From NCBI RefSeq assembly GCF_046054165.1, contig NZ_JBFNXK010000019.1:1-64000 (forward strand): DNA of 64,000 nt. Direction: 5' to 3'. The notes beneath the pieces are model-generated. The model made no database searches. It saw only the letters and a list, made by a program, of their open reading frames with translations, and was not told the DNA's origin. This document shows positions 44,338 to 52,309 of this stretch, piece by piece (within the stretch, counting starts at the first letter, position 1; each line of letters opens with the position of its first letter). The position numbers and the translations under genes were made by a program. Source of the stretch: Celerinatantimonas sp046054165 (lineage in GTDB: Bacteria > Pseudomonadota > Gammaproteobacteria > Enterobacterales > Celerinatantimonadaceae).

Positions 44338-44964
44338 ATGTATAGTGGTATTATTCAGGGACATTACCCGGTGACTCAAATCCAACAGCGTCCGGGTCTA
44401 ATGTCATTTGCAGTTCGGTTTCCTAACGACTTGATGCAATCGCTGCGACAGGGAGCCAGCATTGCCGTTGATGGCGTTTGCCAAACGGTACGACTCATAG
44501 ATGAATCAGAAATATGGTTTGATGCCATGCAGGAAACGCTAGATAAAACCACTCTTTCTCAACTTCAAGTGGGACAATATGTCAATATCGAGCGTTCGTT
44601 GCATTATGGTGATGAAAACGGCGGCCACGAATTATCCGGTCACATCGATGGAACACTCACAATTACGCAAATTACCAACTCCGAGCATAATTACGTGATG
44701 ACCTTAGAAGTCCCGAAAAATTTTCGTAACTATGTTTTTAATAAGGGATTTTTAGCTATTCATGGAGCTAGCCTGACCGTGAGTGACTGGAACGTGAGCG
44801 AAGGAACTTTTAAGATCTACCTCATTCCCGAAACGCTTCGCCTGACCAATCTTCGCCAGTTTAAAACAGGCGATCAACTTAACTTCGAAGTTGATCGCCG
44901 AACCCAAGTTATTGTAGATACTGTGGAACGCTATCTAGCGCAGCATCCGACACTTAATCAGTAA
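44338..44964 (+). CDS. ribE: Riboflavin synthase alpha subunit
   Basis: 208 residues, two tandem lumazine-binding repeats: 1-97 (MYSGIIQGHYPV...GASIAVDGVCQTV) and 98-200 (HELSGHIDGTLTI...FLAIHGASLTVSDW). Dismutates two 6,7-dimethyl-8-ribityllumazine molecules into riboflavin. The DG(V)C and HGASLT motifs are in place. No FMN riboswitch is visible upstream. Its 3' end overlaps the opposing peroxidase gene by 11 bases. Confidence 0.93.
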   Translation: MYSGIIQGHYPVTQIQQRPGLMSFAVRFPNDLMQSLRQGASIAVDGVCQTVRLIDESEIWFDAMQETLDKTTLSQLQVGQYVNIERSLHYGDENGGHELSGHIDGTLTITQITNSEHNYVMTLEVPKNFRNYVFNKGFLAIHGASLTVSDWNVSEGTFKIYLIPETLRLTNLRQFKTGDQLNFEVDRRTQVIVDTVERYLAQHPTLNQ

Positions 44965-45454
44965 TGCCTAACTCGGTTTCAATATCAGCCACCAGTTGCA
45001 TCGGTTGCGTGGTTGGACTATAACGACGTACCCGTTGGCGGTCAGCGGAAACTAAGAATTTAGTAAAATTCCACTTGATCCGTTGACTCCCTAATACTCC
45101 GGGTGCTGCACTTTTAAGCCACTCAAACAAGGGATGAGTATTGATCCCATTCACATTGACTTTATCAAACATGGGAAAACTCACGCCGTAGGTTTGTTCA
45201 CAGAACTGTTGGATCTGTAAATTACTTCCGGGCTCTTGTTGTGCAAACTGATTACATGGGAAACCGAGCACAGAAAATGAATGATTTCGATACTGCTCAT
45301 AAATCGTTTCTAATTCCTGATATTGTCCGGTAAAGCCACACTCACTAGCTGTATTTACAATCAATAATACTTTATCATTATATGCGGCCAGTGATTGTTT
45401 CTGATTTGCGAGCGTTAATAATTCCAAGTCAACTGGAAATTCTTTCATAGACAC
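44954..45454 (-). CDS. Glutathione peroxidase (BtuE-like)
   Basis: 166 residues, thioredoxin-fold peroxidase. Peroxidatic Cys in NTASECGFTGQY (Cys, not selenocysteine), Gln in GFPCNQFAQQEPG and Trp in IKWNFTKFLV complete the catalytic set. Reduces H2O2 or lipid peroxides using thioredoxin or glutathione. TAAGGAG precedes the ATG. Convergent with and overlapping ribE. Confidence 0.93.
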   Translation of the reverse strand: MSMKEFPVDLELLTLANQKQSLAAYNDKVLLIVNTASECGFTGQYQELETIYEQYRNHSFSVLGFPCNQFAQQEPGSNLQIQQFCEQTYGVSFPMFDKVNVNGINTHPLFEWLKSAAPGVLGSQRIKWNFTKFLVSADRQRVRRYSPTTQPMQLVADIETELGITD

Positions 45455-45737
45455 TCCTTAAATACCTCACTAGCTTATTTTGTGATCTTGCGTCACCTTT
45501 GCTTCACAAGGTATCATTGTAAGCCCGTTATCGAGTAATTGTTAAATTGCTTTTGTATCACTTATAGGAAAATTAAAGGAAAACGATTAAAAAATCGCCT
45601 TTTCAGCCGATAAAGACCATAATGGTACGATTGGAATTCCATTAGGTATGCTGTTCAGGCAATGGTTTTCCCTCATCCATGGACGATCGGTACGTTTTTA
45701 AACTTTAGAAGACATTCTTATTATTAATATTGTTGTA

Positions 45738-45757
45738 GGTAAGTATGTTCACTTACC
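45738..45757. promoter_or_regulatory. Inverted repeat upstream of the MaoC gene
   Basis: GGTAAGT and ACTTACC, 7-bp perfect arms around ATGTTC, 20 bases before the maoC-like start. Candidate operator or small leader hairpin; no specific regulator is implied. Confidence 0.4.
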
Positions 45758-45777
45758 CGTCCGATAAGGGAATTGAC

Positions 45778-46491
45778 ATGAAGGTTGTAGATTTTTTAAA
45801 GAAAAAAAGTGAAATCTTAGCTCAGCACCAGTTTGACCTGATTGATTTGAAAGAACGGATTCCACCGGCATTGCTTGACCATTGGTCCGAATTTCTCAAT
45901 AAAGCTAACAATATTCAGATTGTAAACTGGGCCCGTGAGCATCAGTTTATATCTATAGGCTCCAGTAACAATAAAATCAGTAGCAATAAAACGACAGTCG
46001 TTGCCAAACCTATTGTATTGCCTGAAGAAGCACAAAAGTTACTGACTCAGCTTTCTAAACAGATTAATGAAGAAATCCATATCGGTGAGTGGATGACCAT
46101 CGATCAGGAACGCATCAATCAGTTTGCACAAGTCACTGATGATCAGCAGTGGATCCATACAGACCCTCAGCGAGCCAAAAATGAATCGCCATTTAAAAAT
46201 ACCATTGCGCATGGCTTTTTGACATTATCGCTATTACCCACACTGACGGATAGTGTGAATCCTGAAGAACCGGCTTATCCTAGTGCTAAAATGACCGTTA
46301 ACTATGGCCTGAATGAAGTTCGTTTTCTCTACCCGGTGAAGGTCAATAGTCGTATTCGAGCCCATACGACTTTAAAGTCAGTCACGCCTATTAAGCGTGG
46401 ATTAGAATTAGTCAAAGAAATTCGGGTTGAAATCGAAGGAACCCGACGTCCGGCCTGCATTGCTCAAACCGTACTTCGCCTTTATTTCTAA
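45778..46491 (+). CDS. MaoC-family (R)-hydratase-like protein
   Basis: 237 residues from MKVVDFLKKKSE. The MaoC hot-dog domain is C-terminal (about 95-235): FAQVTDDQQWIHTDPQRA contains the hydratase Asp/His pair, followed by TIAHGFLTLSLLP. The N-terminal 90 residues are a charged helical extension. Such enzymes hydrate 2-enoyl-CoA to (R)-3-hydroxyacyl-CoA. ATG 45778 is chosen over 45745 because AAGGGAA lies just before it and the upstream part overlaps a hairpin. Confidence 0.87.
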   Translation: MKVVDFLKKKSEILAQHQFDLIDLKERIPPALLDHWSEFLNKANNIQIVNWAREHQFISIGSSNNKISSNKTTVVAKPIVLPEEAQKLLTQLSKQINEEIHIGEWMTIDQERINQFAQVTDDQQWIHTDPQRAKNESPFKNTIAHGFLTLSLLPTLTDSVNPEEPAYPSAKMTVNYGLNEVRFLYPVKVNSRIRAHTTLKSVTPIKRGLELVKEIRVEIEGTRRPACIAQTVLRLYF

Positions 46492-46521
46492 CACCTGTTG
46501 CGCTACCTCAGGGGATGAGGT

Positions 46522-47226
46522 CTACCTCACCCCAAGTAAAGTTGGTAATTCTAATAATTGCTGGATCTGATAGGTCATAGACTGTAATGATGGCTGATGG
46601 TTAGGATTAAACCAGACCTGATCGATTCCGGCACGTTTCGCACCTTCAATATCGGCTAGTAAACTATCCCCAACCATTAAACAGGCTTCGGGTACAGTAT
46701 GTACCGCCTGCATTGCATATTCAAAAATGGCCGGATCCGGTTTATGGGCTCCTACCTCATCTGAAACAAAAACCTGTTCAAAGTAATGAGTTAACTTCGC
46801 TGAGGCCATTTTTTTATACTGGGTTTCCGTAAACCCATTCGTAATTAAATGCAGATGAAAATACTGCTGCAAAATATCTAAGCATTCATAACATCCCGGG
46901 AAAACACCATCCATCTCGGCGCAATGGTGAAGGTACCACTCATCCATTGCGATCGGTGTTAATTCAAAATGTCCTTCATTCACCCCAAGCTGACGAAATG
47001 TTTCCGAAAAACGAATCGCCCGCAGTTGCTGTTTATCAAGTTGGCCATGATTAAATTGATCCCACAAGGATCGATTCACCTGCTCATAAACATCAATAAA
47101 CTGCTGCTGACTAAACCCCTGACCTTTTAAAAAATTCTGATACATCGATACTAAAACCAGCCGGGCATTGCGATCAAAATCCCATAGCGTATGATCTAAA
47201 TCGAAAAATATATGCTGATACTTCAT
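46522..47226 (-). CDS. yjjG: HAD pyrimidine 5'-nucleotidase YjjG-like
   Basis: 234 residues. Motif I FFDLDHTLWDFD (about 7-18), motif II HLITNGFTETQYKK, Lys in GAHKPDPAIFEYA, motif IV MVGDSLLADIEGAKRAG. YjjG removes phosphate from pyrimidine nucleotides, including non-canonical ones (house-cleaning). ATG 47226 is preferred to GTG 47232 by family length. It follows the tetR gene by 18 bases on the same strand, so the two may be co-transcribed. Confidence 0.9.
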   Translation of the reverse strand: MKYQHIFFDLDHTLWDFDRNARLVLVSMYQNFLKGQGFSQQQFIDVYEQVNRSLWDQFNHGQLDKQQLRAIRFSETFRQLGVNEGHFELTPIAMDEWYLHHCAEMDGVFPGCYECLDILQQYFHLHLITNGFTETQYKKMASAKLTHYFEQVFVSDEVGAHKPDPAIFEYAMQAVHTVPEACLMVGDSLLADIEGAKRAGIDQVWFNPNHQPSLQSMTYQIQQLLELPTLLGVR

Positions 47227-47244
47227 TCCCACTAAGCCTCCTAA

Positions 47245-47826
47245 TTAGCCTCTAGGCGCCCTAATCAGTTCAATTAAAGAATCAACACTGGCATTCAGTA
47301 CCTGTTCATCAACCAAAATACAAGGGAAACTACGCAGCCCCATTACCATCACAAATAACATTTGGGTTGTATCTTGAATGGATAAATCCGATTTCAAATG
47401 TCCCTGTGCAGCAGCACGTTTAAGTTCCTGAGCCAATCGGTCCGATAGCTGCTGCCAAGGAACCATCAGCATTTGACTAATTTCATCGTCAATATGACTA
47501 AATTCAGCAATCGTACGACTCAGTAAACAATAACTATTTTTTTCTAAAAGATTTGTCACCAGTCGCTTTAAATAGCTGCGGATCCCTTCAAGAGCATTTT
47601 CATGCTGAAAACATTGTTGGCTTTGCTGCCAGCGATTTTCAATAAACTGCTGTAAAGCAGCCAATAAAATACCCCTTTTATTGGTAAACGCACAGTAAAG
47701 ACTTCCGGGATGCAATCCTGTTGCAATTTTCAAATCCTGCATCGTTGTATTCGCATACCCTTTGCGACAAAAGACTTCCATAGCCGCTTCAAGGACTTCA
47801 TGACGATCAAATTCAGCAGTTCTCAT
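47245..47826 (-). CDS. TetR-family regulator
   Basis: 193 residues from MRTAEFDRHEVL. The HTH is VLEAAMEVFCRKGYANTTMQDL...GLHPGSLYCAFTNKRGIL (about 11-55). The C-terminal ligand/dimer domain carries three Cys. ATG 47826 is preferred to a TTG at 47847 because AGAGGT lies 8 bases before it. Two palindromes of identical geometry lie 60-100 bases upstream and are probable autoregulatory operators. The effector is unknown. Confidence 0.88.
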   Translation of the reverse strand: MRTAEFDRHEVLEAAMEVFCRKGYANTTMQDLKIATGLHPGSLYCAFTNKRGILLAALQQFIENRWQQSQQCFQHENALEGIRSYLKRLVTNLLEKNSYCLLSRTIAEFSHIDDEISQMLMVPWQQLSDRLAQELKRAAAQGHLKSDLSIQDTTQMLFVMVMGLRSFPCILVDEQVLNASVDSLIELIRAPRG

Positions 47827-47885
47827 AATAACATGACCTCTAAACAATCCTTCCAGTGTACCGAAGAGCGAAAAAAATAACCATA

Positions 47886-47925
47886 ATTGAACGTTCGTTC
47901 AATATTTTCTTGAATATTTATTCAA
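47886..47925. promoter_or_regulatory. Two tandem palindromes, probable TetR operators
   Basis: TTGAACGTTCGTTCAA (47887-47902) and TTGAATATTTATTCAA (47910-47925) each have 7-bp arms around a central TT and share TTGAA/TTCAA ends. Their starts are 23 bases apart. They lie upstream of the tetR gene. Confidence 0.65.
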
Positions 47926-48090
47926 AATATTCTTCAATAGGAGAGTCAGATAATTGACATGTCTTCCCATGCTTAGATCGTCCGTAACATAAATACTAAA
48001 GATCAGCAGACCCTATAAGTTGATACATGTTCCTTGTATCATCGCAGTCCGACCGACCAAGGATGGTGGTCTCTCTACAAAGGTTAAAAC

Positions 48091-48168
48091 ATGTCTAAAC
48101 GAAATAATCATTCAACCTCCATGGCCCACCACGATGCCTTTTTCCAAAGGCCGCAGCTACTGGGTTAA
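48091..48168 (+). CDS. Possible 25-codon upstream reading frame
   Basis: MSKRNNHSTSMAHHDAFFQR plus five residues, stopping 9 bases before the CLCA_X start. AAAGG precedes its ATG by 7 bases, a better ribosome-binding site than that of the downstream gene. It could be a leader peptide coupling translation. No conservation evidence is available. Confidence 0.25.
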   Translation: MSKRNNHSTSMAHHDAFFQRPQLLG

Positions 48169-48177
48169 AATAGCCAC

Positions 48178-48993
48178 ATGGTCCTTCCCATTCATCCTTG
48201 GCAAACACGCTATTCCAGGCGAGGCCCTGACTATCGTTTCAACAGTAATGTCACATTTGGTGAGATCAAACGGCAATTTGGTTTTGCCTCGATTCGATTG
48301 GGGCGGTGGGTCAATGCTAAAGAGCAGCAACTGGGCGCGAACTTAATTTTCGATGCATTAGCGGATTTAGCATTTATTTTAAATGTTCCGCCTCAAACTA
48401 TTGGCCTTCGGAATCAGTTGCATCTGGCTTTTGGCAGTGACGGCGCTCCCGATGCCAAAGCTCATTATCAACCCTCCCGAAAAACCCTGGCTCTCGCTAA
48501 AAATGCAGGAGGCGGCGCACTCGCTCATGAATTCTGGCATGCATTCGATCATTATATTCGCCCTCATCTTTACCCGAATTCATCTCAAACACTGGCCACA
48601 CAGGCCTGGCAAGAATCCAATGAAGCCCCCTCACACCCATTGAATCAGAAACTACTGGCACTATTGAATGACGCTTTGTTGAATGACTCACGGGAAGGAC
48701 CTTCCAGTTTATTGGCTGATGCCATGCAACTGGATCGGCAGGCGGGAAGCTTCTATTTCAGTCAACCCACAGAAGTTCTCGCGCGAGCTTTTGAAGCCTA
48801 TATTCAAGATAGCCCTATCATTTACAATAACTTTCTGGTCAGTGGAAGTAAGCGCTCTCAGTTGGCACAAGCAGGCGCTTATCCACAAGGAAAACTCAGA
48901 GCGTTACTCAACCATCGCTTTACCGATTATTTTTCACTGCTGGGCACAGCCCTCATCAATCAAAGTCATACCTCAAAGGGGATTGACCTTTAA
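48178..48993 (+). CDS. CLCA_X family protein, putative metallopeptidase-like
   Basis: 271 residues. Contains GPDYRFNSNVTFGEIKRQFGF and RWVNAKEQQLGANLIFDAL near the N-terminus and GGGALAHEFWHAFDHYI (about 122-138), an HExxH-like zinc-peptidase motif read as HEFWH. The C-terminus has PTEVLARAFEAYI with a Glu that could be the third ligand. Conserved across Vibrio/Shewanella-type genomes without known function. No signal peptide. The start ATG fits family N-termini. Confidence 0.8.
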   Translation: MVLPIHPWQTRYSRRGPDYRFNSNVTFGEIKRQFGFASIRLGRWVNAKEQQLGANLIFDALADLAFILNVPPQTIGLRNQLHLAFGSDGAPDAKAHYQPSRKTLALAKNAGGGALAHEFWHAFDHYIRPHLYPNSSQTLATQAWQESNEAPSHPLNQKLLALLNDALLNDSREGPSSLLADAMQLDRQAGSFYFSQPTEVLARAFEAYIQDSPIIYNNFLVSGSKRSQLAQAGAYPQGKLRALLNHRFTDYFSLLGTALINQSHTSKGIDL

Positions 48994-49141
48994 GATTAAC
49001 TTTGCAGCCATCTGCGCTTAAAGCATTTAAATTCACCCGGAACAGTCAGCCGTCCCCAAAGCCATTCAGACACTCGATAAAACCAACGGCCGCGACCAAA
49101 ACCGGAATATAGCTCAAATAGAAAGCTATATCCCGAACCAG

Positions 49142-49660
49142 TTATATCACCGGACAAGCCGTAACAACGGACGGCAAAGGAGGGTCCAGCTGCCAATGGC
49201 TAGATTTAACCAATCGGTCATATAACACCACATTGACCGTCGCAGCCAAATTCATACATCCCCAGGTCGGAATATAAACCACATCGCGACACCAGTTCAG
49301 CAACGATTTATCCACCGATCCATCTTCAGGCCCAAAAATATAAAAGGCTTTTTTCGGATGTTGATATTCCGGCAACGCTATTGCTCCCGGGACTAACTCA
49401 ATCGCAACTGGCGTCGCGTCTTTAGGTAAAACACTTCGTAGATCATCAACCCCCAGCGCCGGGATCCGCTGATGAACTTTTTTAGTATCAGTCACATAGC
49501 GACTCGCCCGAAAATAACGAGTTCCCGTATAAAAGATGGAAGACGCCCCGTAACACCCCGCCGCCCGCAGCACGGAGCCCACATTTTCCGGTGACTTAGG
49601 ATTAACCAGACCAATACAGGCAAATGCACTCGCTGCCTGCTGCGTAACCTCTTTAACCAT
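49142..49660 (-). CDS. SpoU/TrmH-family RNA methyltransferase
   Basis: 172 residues, compact SPOUT fold. Motif 1 NPKSPENVGSVLRAAGCYGA (about 21-40), motif 2 AFYIFGPEDGSVDKSL and motif 3 YIPTWGCMNLAATVNVVLYD with the trefoil-knot Asn. 2'-O-methylation of tRNA or rRNA is typical; the target is unknown. Its first codons overlap the end of the DUF2333 gene, so the two are co-transcribed. Confidence 0.87.
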   Translation of the reverse strand: MVKEVTQQAASAFACIGLVNPKSPENVGSVLRAAGCYGASSIFYTGTRYFRASRYVTDTKKVHQRIPALGVDDLRSVLPKDATPVAIELVPGAIALPEYQHPKKAFYIFGPEDGSVDKSLLNWCRDVVYIPTWGCMNLAATVNVVLYDRLVKSSHWQLDPPLPSVVTACPVI

Positions 49661-50639
49661 TATTCAGCAACTCTATTAAATCAATCACAGCCGCATTACA
49701 CCGGGAAATGTAATTAGCCATCACCAGCGAATGATTCGCCAGTACTCCAAATCCACTACCGTTTAAAACCATCGGACTCCACATGGGCTGCTGAGTTGCT
49801 TCTAATTCCCGAATAATCTGCCGCATACTTACCACCGCATTTTTATTTTGCAGCACATCCCGAAAATCAATATCAACTGCTTTCATCAGTTCCAACAATG
49901 CCCATGAAGCCCCCCGGGAACGATAAAAAACATCATCGAGCTGAAACCAGCTGGTTTTCTCCTGTGAATTTTCAACGGATGGAGAATCTGGCGTATCACT
50001 GAGTGACGTATTCAGCCGAGCTCGGCCAACACTAGCACTGAGCTGTTGTGAAAGAGACCCCAAACGATTCTGAACTTCCCGTAACCAATCAACAAGATTA
50101 TCCGCTCGGGCATAAAAATAGGCCTGTTTCGCGCCAGTCAGCGATAACCGATGCCTGTAACTTTCCAGCAGTTTGATCCCCTTGCCGTATTCACTTTCCG
50201 CACTCGGGAAAATCCAGCTCTGATGATCAATATAAAATTTCGGCTGGGCAATCTTCAAATCAGCATCTTCTTCAGATTGGCTTTGACTACGGCTGAAATC
50301 TTTACGCATAATCAAAGACATATCGCGAATTTGAGTCAGTGCACCTAACTCCCAGGCCGGCATGTTATCCATAAACACCGAGGGGGGCATCACATCGTTA
50401 CTCAAATAGCCTCCGGGTTTATCTAATAAGACCTGCATCATATGGATCAATGTTGTGGTGGTCACAAATCCCGGTACGATAGGTTCGTTGATCTGCGTTG
50501 ATACCTGTTTCGAATAACGTTCGACATCAAATGGATCAGGCTCCTGGCTCCAGTAAACACTGATCCCATAAAACAGAATCACGATGATTAAAATGGCACC
50601 AAGGATCAATTTATTACGTTTTGACCAGGACCACGTCAT
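49653..50639 (-). CDS. DUF2333 family membrane-anchored protein
   Basis: 328 residues. One N-terminal TM helix (about 9-28), then a mostly helical periplasmic domain with VPGFVTTTTLIHMMQVLLDKPGGYLSNDVMPP, typical of DUF2333. Function unknown. First gene of a two-gene operon, overlapping the RNA methyltransferase by 8 bases. Confidence 0.85.
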   Translation of the reverse strand: MTWSWSKRNKLILGAILIIVILFYGISVYWSQEPDPFDVERYSKQVSTQINEPIVPGFVTTTTLIHMMQVLLDKPGGYLSNDVMPPSVFMDNMPAWELGALTQIRDMSLIMRKDFSRSQSQSEEDADLKIAQPKFYIDHQSWIFPSAESEYGKGIKLLESYRHRLSLTGAKQAYFYARADNLVDWLREVQNRLGSLSQQLSASVGRARLNTSLSDTPDSPSVENSQEKTSWFQLDDVFYRSRGASWALLELMKAVDIDFRDVLQNKNAVVSMRQIIRELEATQQPMWSPMVLNGSGFGVLANHSLVMANYISRCNAAVIDLIELLNNG

Positions 50640-50753
50640 ATTTTATCTCCACTAATTAGGTCAAATTTATTGTGAAAACATCTATATTAATCCTTTTCAT
50701 CTTACCACTGCTTCGGTATGTTGGAGACACCCAATCCATCCAAAGGAAGCGCG

Positions 50754-51020
50754 ATGAAAAAGCTCAATAATGAATCACAACTGCTCAAAAAAGCGCTTGT
50801 CATAGGTCAAGCCTATGCGATCCAACGGGGATACGCTAAATTTCCAGCCGGCGTTTCAGAGCGTGACAAAGTAGAAATACTTTATCGCTTGCTCGTTGCC
50901 GATAAGCGTATCACGCCACTTGCAGAAGACAAACTCAATGGACCTGAAATGCGCCATAAATTAGTTCTCTGGCTCGTCAAACAACTTCCGGAAGACCATC
51001 CCTTAGTCACGGCGAATTAA
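50754..51020 (+). CDS. Small protein resembling DUF5062
   Basis: 88 residues from MKKLNNESQLLKKALVIG; start chosen because AAAGGAAG lies 5 bases upstream, against a longer frame from 50718. Highly helical and soluble: QAYAIQRGYAKFPAGVSERDKVEILYRLLV and the tail KQLPEDHPL look family-conserved. Function unknown. Monocistronic, with a terminator 10 bases after the stop. Confidence 0.7.
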   Translation: MKKLNNESQLLKKALVIGQAYAIQRGYAKFPAGVSERDKVEILYRLLVADKRITPLAEDKLNGPEMRHKLVLWLVKQLPEDHPLVTAN

Positions 51021-51030
51021 TCTTCTCTTG

Positions 51031-51060
51031 AGGCGTCAAATGACGCCTTTTCAATTTTTT
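51031..51060 (+). terminator. Rho-independent terminator
   Basis: AGGCGTCA/TGACGCCT 8-bp stem with AA loop, then TTTCAATTTTTT. Confidence 0.88.
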
Positions 51061-51352
51061 AGCGGTTATATCTACGGCACCGCTTTGACTTAAACCTATT
51101 TAAAATGTGATGAATGCCATAAAACTGAAATTTGCGATCAATAGAATCAATAAACTACAGTCCTTTGCCCGGCTCATCTCTCAGGTAACTTTTACTATTA
51201 AAACCATCAACAAAGCATGATTTACGGATAGGTATGACATTCAAAAGTATGAGTATTTTTACCCTTCTTTCATCATAATTAGCGATTTCTATTCATTTTT
51301 TAACCTGCTCTAATAACTCCATAAGGATAGATGAAGTGGATGTATAAATATC

Positions 51353-52309
51353 ATGGAAGGATACTCAAGTTTACCCCAACTCTTTGATGACCAATATCAT
51401 GGACGAGTGGGCTCACAAGAACGTCTACTCACAATCCTTGAATGCAGTAACAATGCTTATTGGGAACTTGATGTACCCACTTTACAGGTTCTCTATGCCT
51501 GGTCATTTTGGAACCCGAGAAACCAAAGCTTTAAACCCATGTACGCCAACAGCTCACTGTCTGTGATTCAGGAATATATCCATCCGGAAGATCTGGGTAA
51601 ATTTACGGAAGCGTTTCAATCCTATCTTCAAGGTAAAATTTCTATTTTCGAGCGAACATTTCGCTATCGAACCAATGATGAACATCCCTGGCGCTGGTTG
51701 CATTGTCGGGGACGTATGATTCAAAGAGATCCCCAAGGTTATCCTAAAACCATTGCGGGGATCTATCAGGATGTCAGTTACGAGCAGGCCCAGCAGAAGC
51801 AACTCAGCCAGATGGCCATGTGTGATCCGTTAACCGGACTTCCCAATCGCTATGCACTTCAGCATGATTTTAATCGCCATCGTACTGATCATCCCAATCA
51901 GCCTCTGGCTTTGTTTTATCTAGACTTGGATGGCTTCAAAGAAGTCAATGATAAAATAAACCATCGGGCCGGAGATCAATTATTGTGTCAACTGGCCCAG
52001 AAACTCTCTCAGCAAACCCGCCTGCAGGAACAGATCTACCGGATCGGGGGCGATGAGTTTGCACTGGTAGTTTTTAATTTTGAACAGATCAGTGACCTCC
52101 AAATACTAGCCGAACGGATCCGCCAACAGTTCAACCAGCACCATGTCGTCATTCATGGCCGAACCATCCATGTTGGGATCAGCATCGGTATCGCCACTTT
52201 ACGGGTGGAAGACACACTGGATACCCTGCTTGAAAGAGCGGATACCCGGATGTATCAAGTCAAACACAATGGCAAAAATGGCTATCAATATCGCGTTTCA
52301 GTCAAGTGA
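51353..52309 (+). CDS. PAS-GGDEF diguanylate cyclase
   Basis: 318 residues. PAS_3-type domain about 25-145 (WRWLHCRGRMIQRDPQGYPKTIAG) and GGDEF domain about 155-316 with an intact GGDEF (232-236) and LFYLDLDGFKEVND. The inhibitory I-site position reads RLQE rather than RxxD, so product inhibition may be absent. No TM segment. Makes c-di-GMP from GTP. The 3' end overlaps the convergent mscS gene by 12 bases. Confidence 0.92.
   Translation: MEGYSSLPQLFDDQYHGRVGSQERLLTILECSNNAYWELDVPTLQVLYAWSFWNPRNQSFKPMYANSSLSVIQEYIHPEDLGKFTEAFQSYLQGKISIFERTFRYRTNDEHPWRWLHCRGRMIQRDPQGYPKTIAGIYQDVSYEQAQQKQLSQMAMCDPLTGLPNRYALQHDFNRHRTDHPNQPLALFYLDLDGFKEVNDKINHRAGDQLLCQLAQKLSQQTRLQEQIYRIGGDEFALVVFNFEQISDLQILAERIRQQFNQHHVVIHGRTIHVGISIGIATLRVEDTLDTLLERADTRMYQVKHNGKNGYQYRVSVK

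Noticed and set aside
44200..44340. FMN riboswitch ahead of ribE.
   Set aside because: The space before ribE is only 9 bases after the preceding gene and none of the conserved FMN-aptamer blocks were seen upstream.
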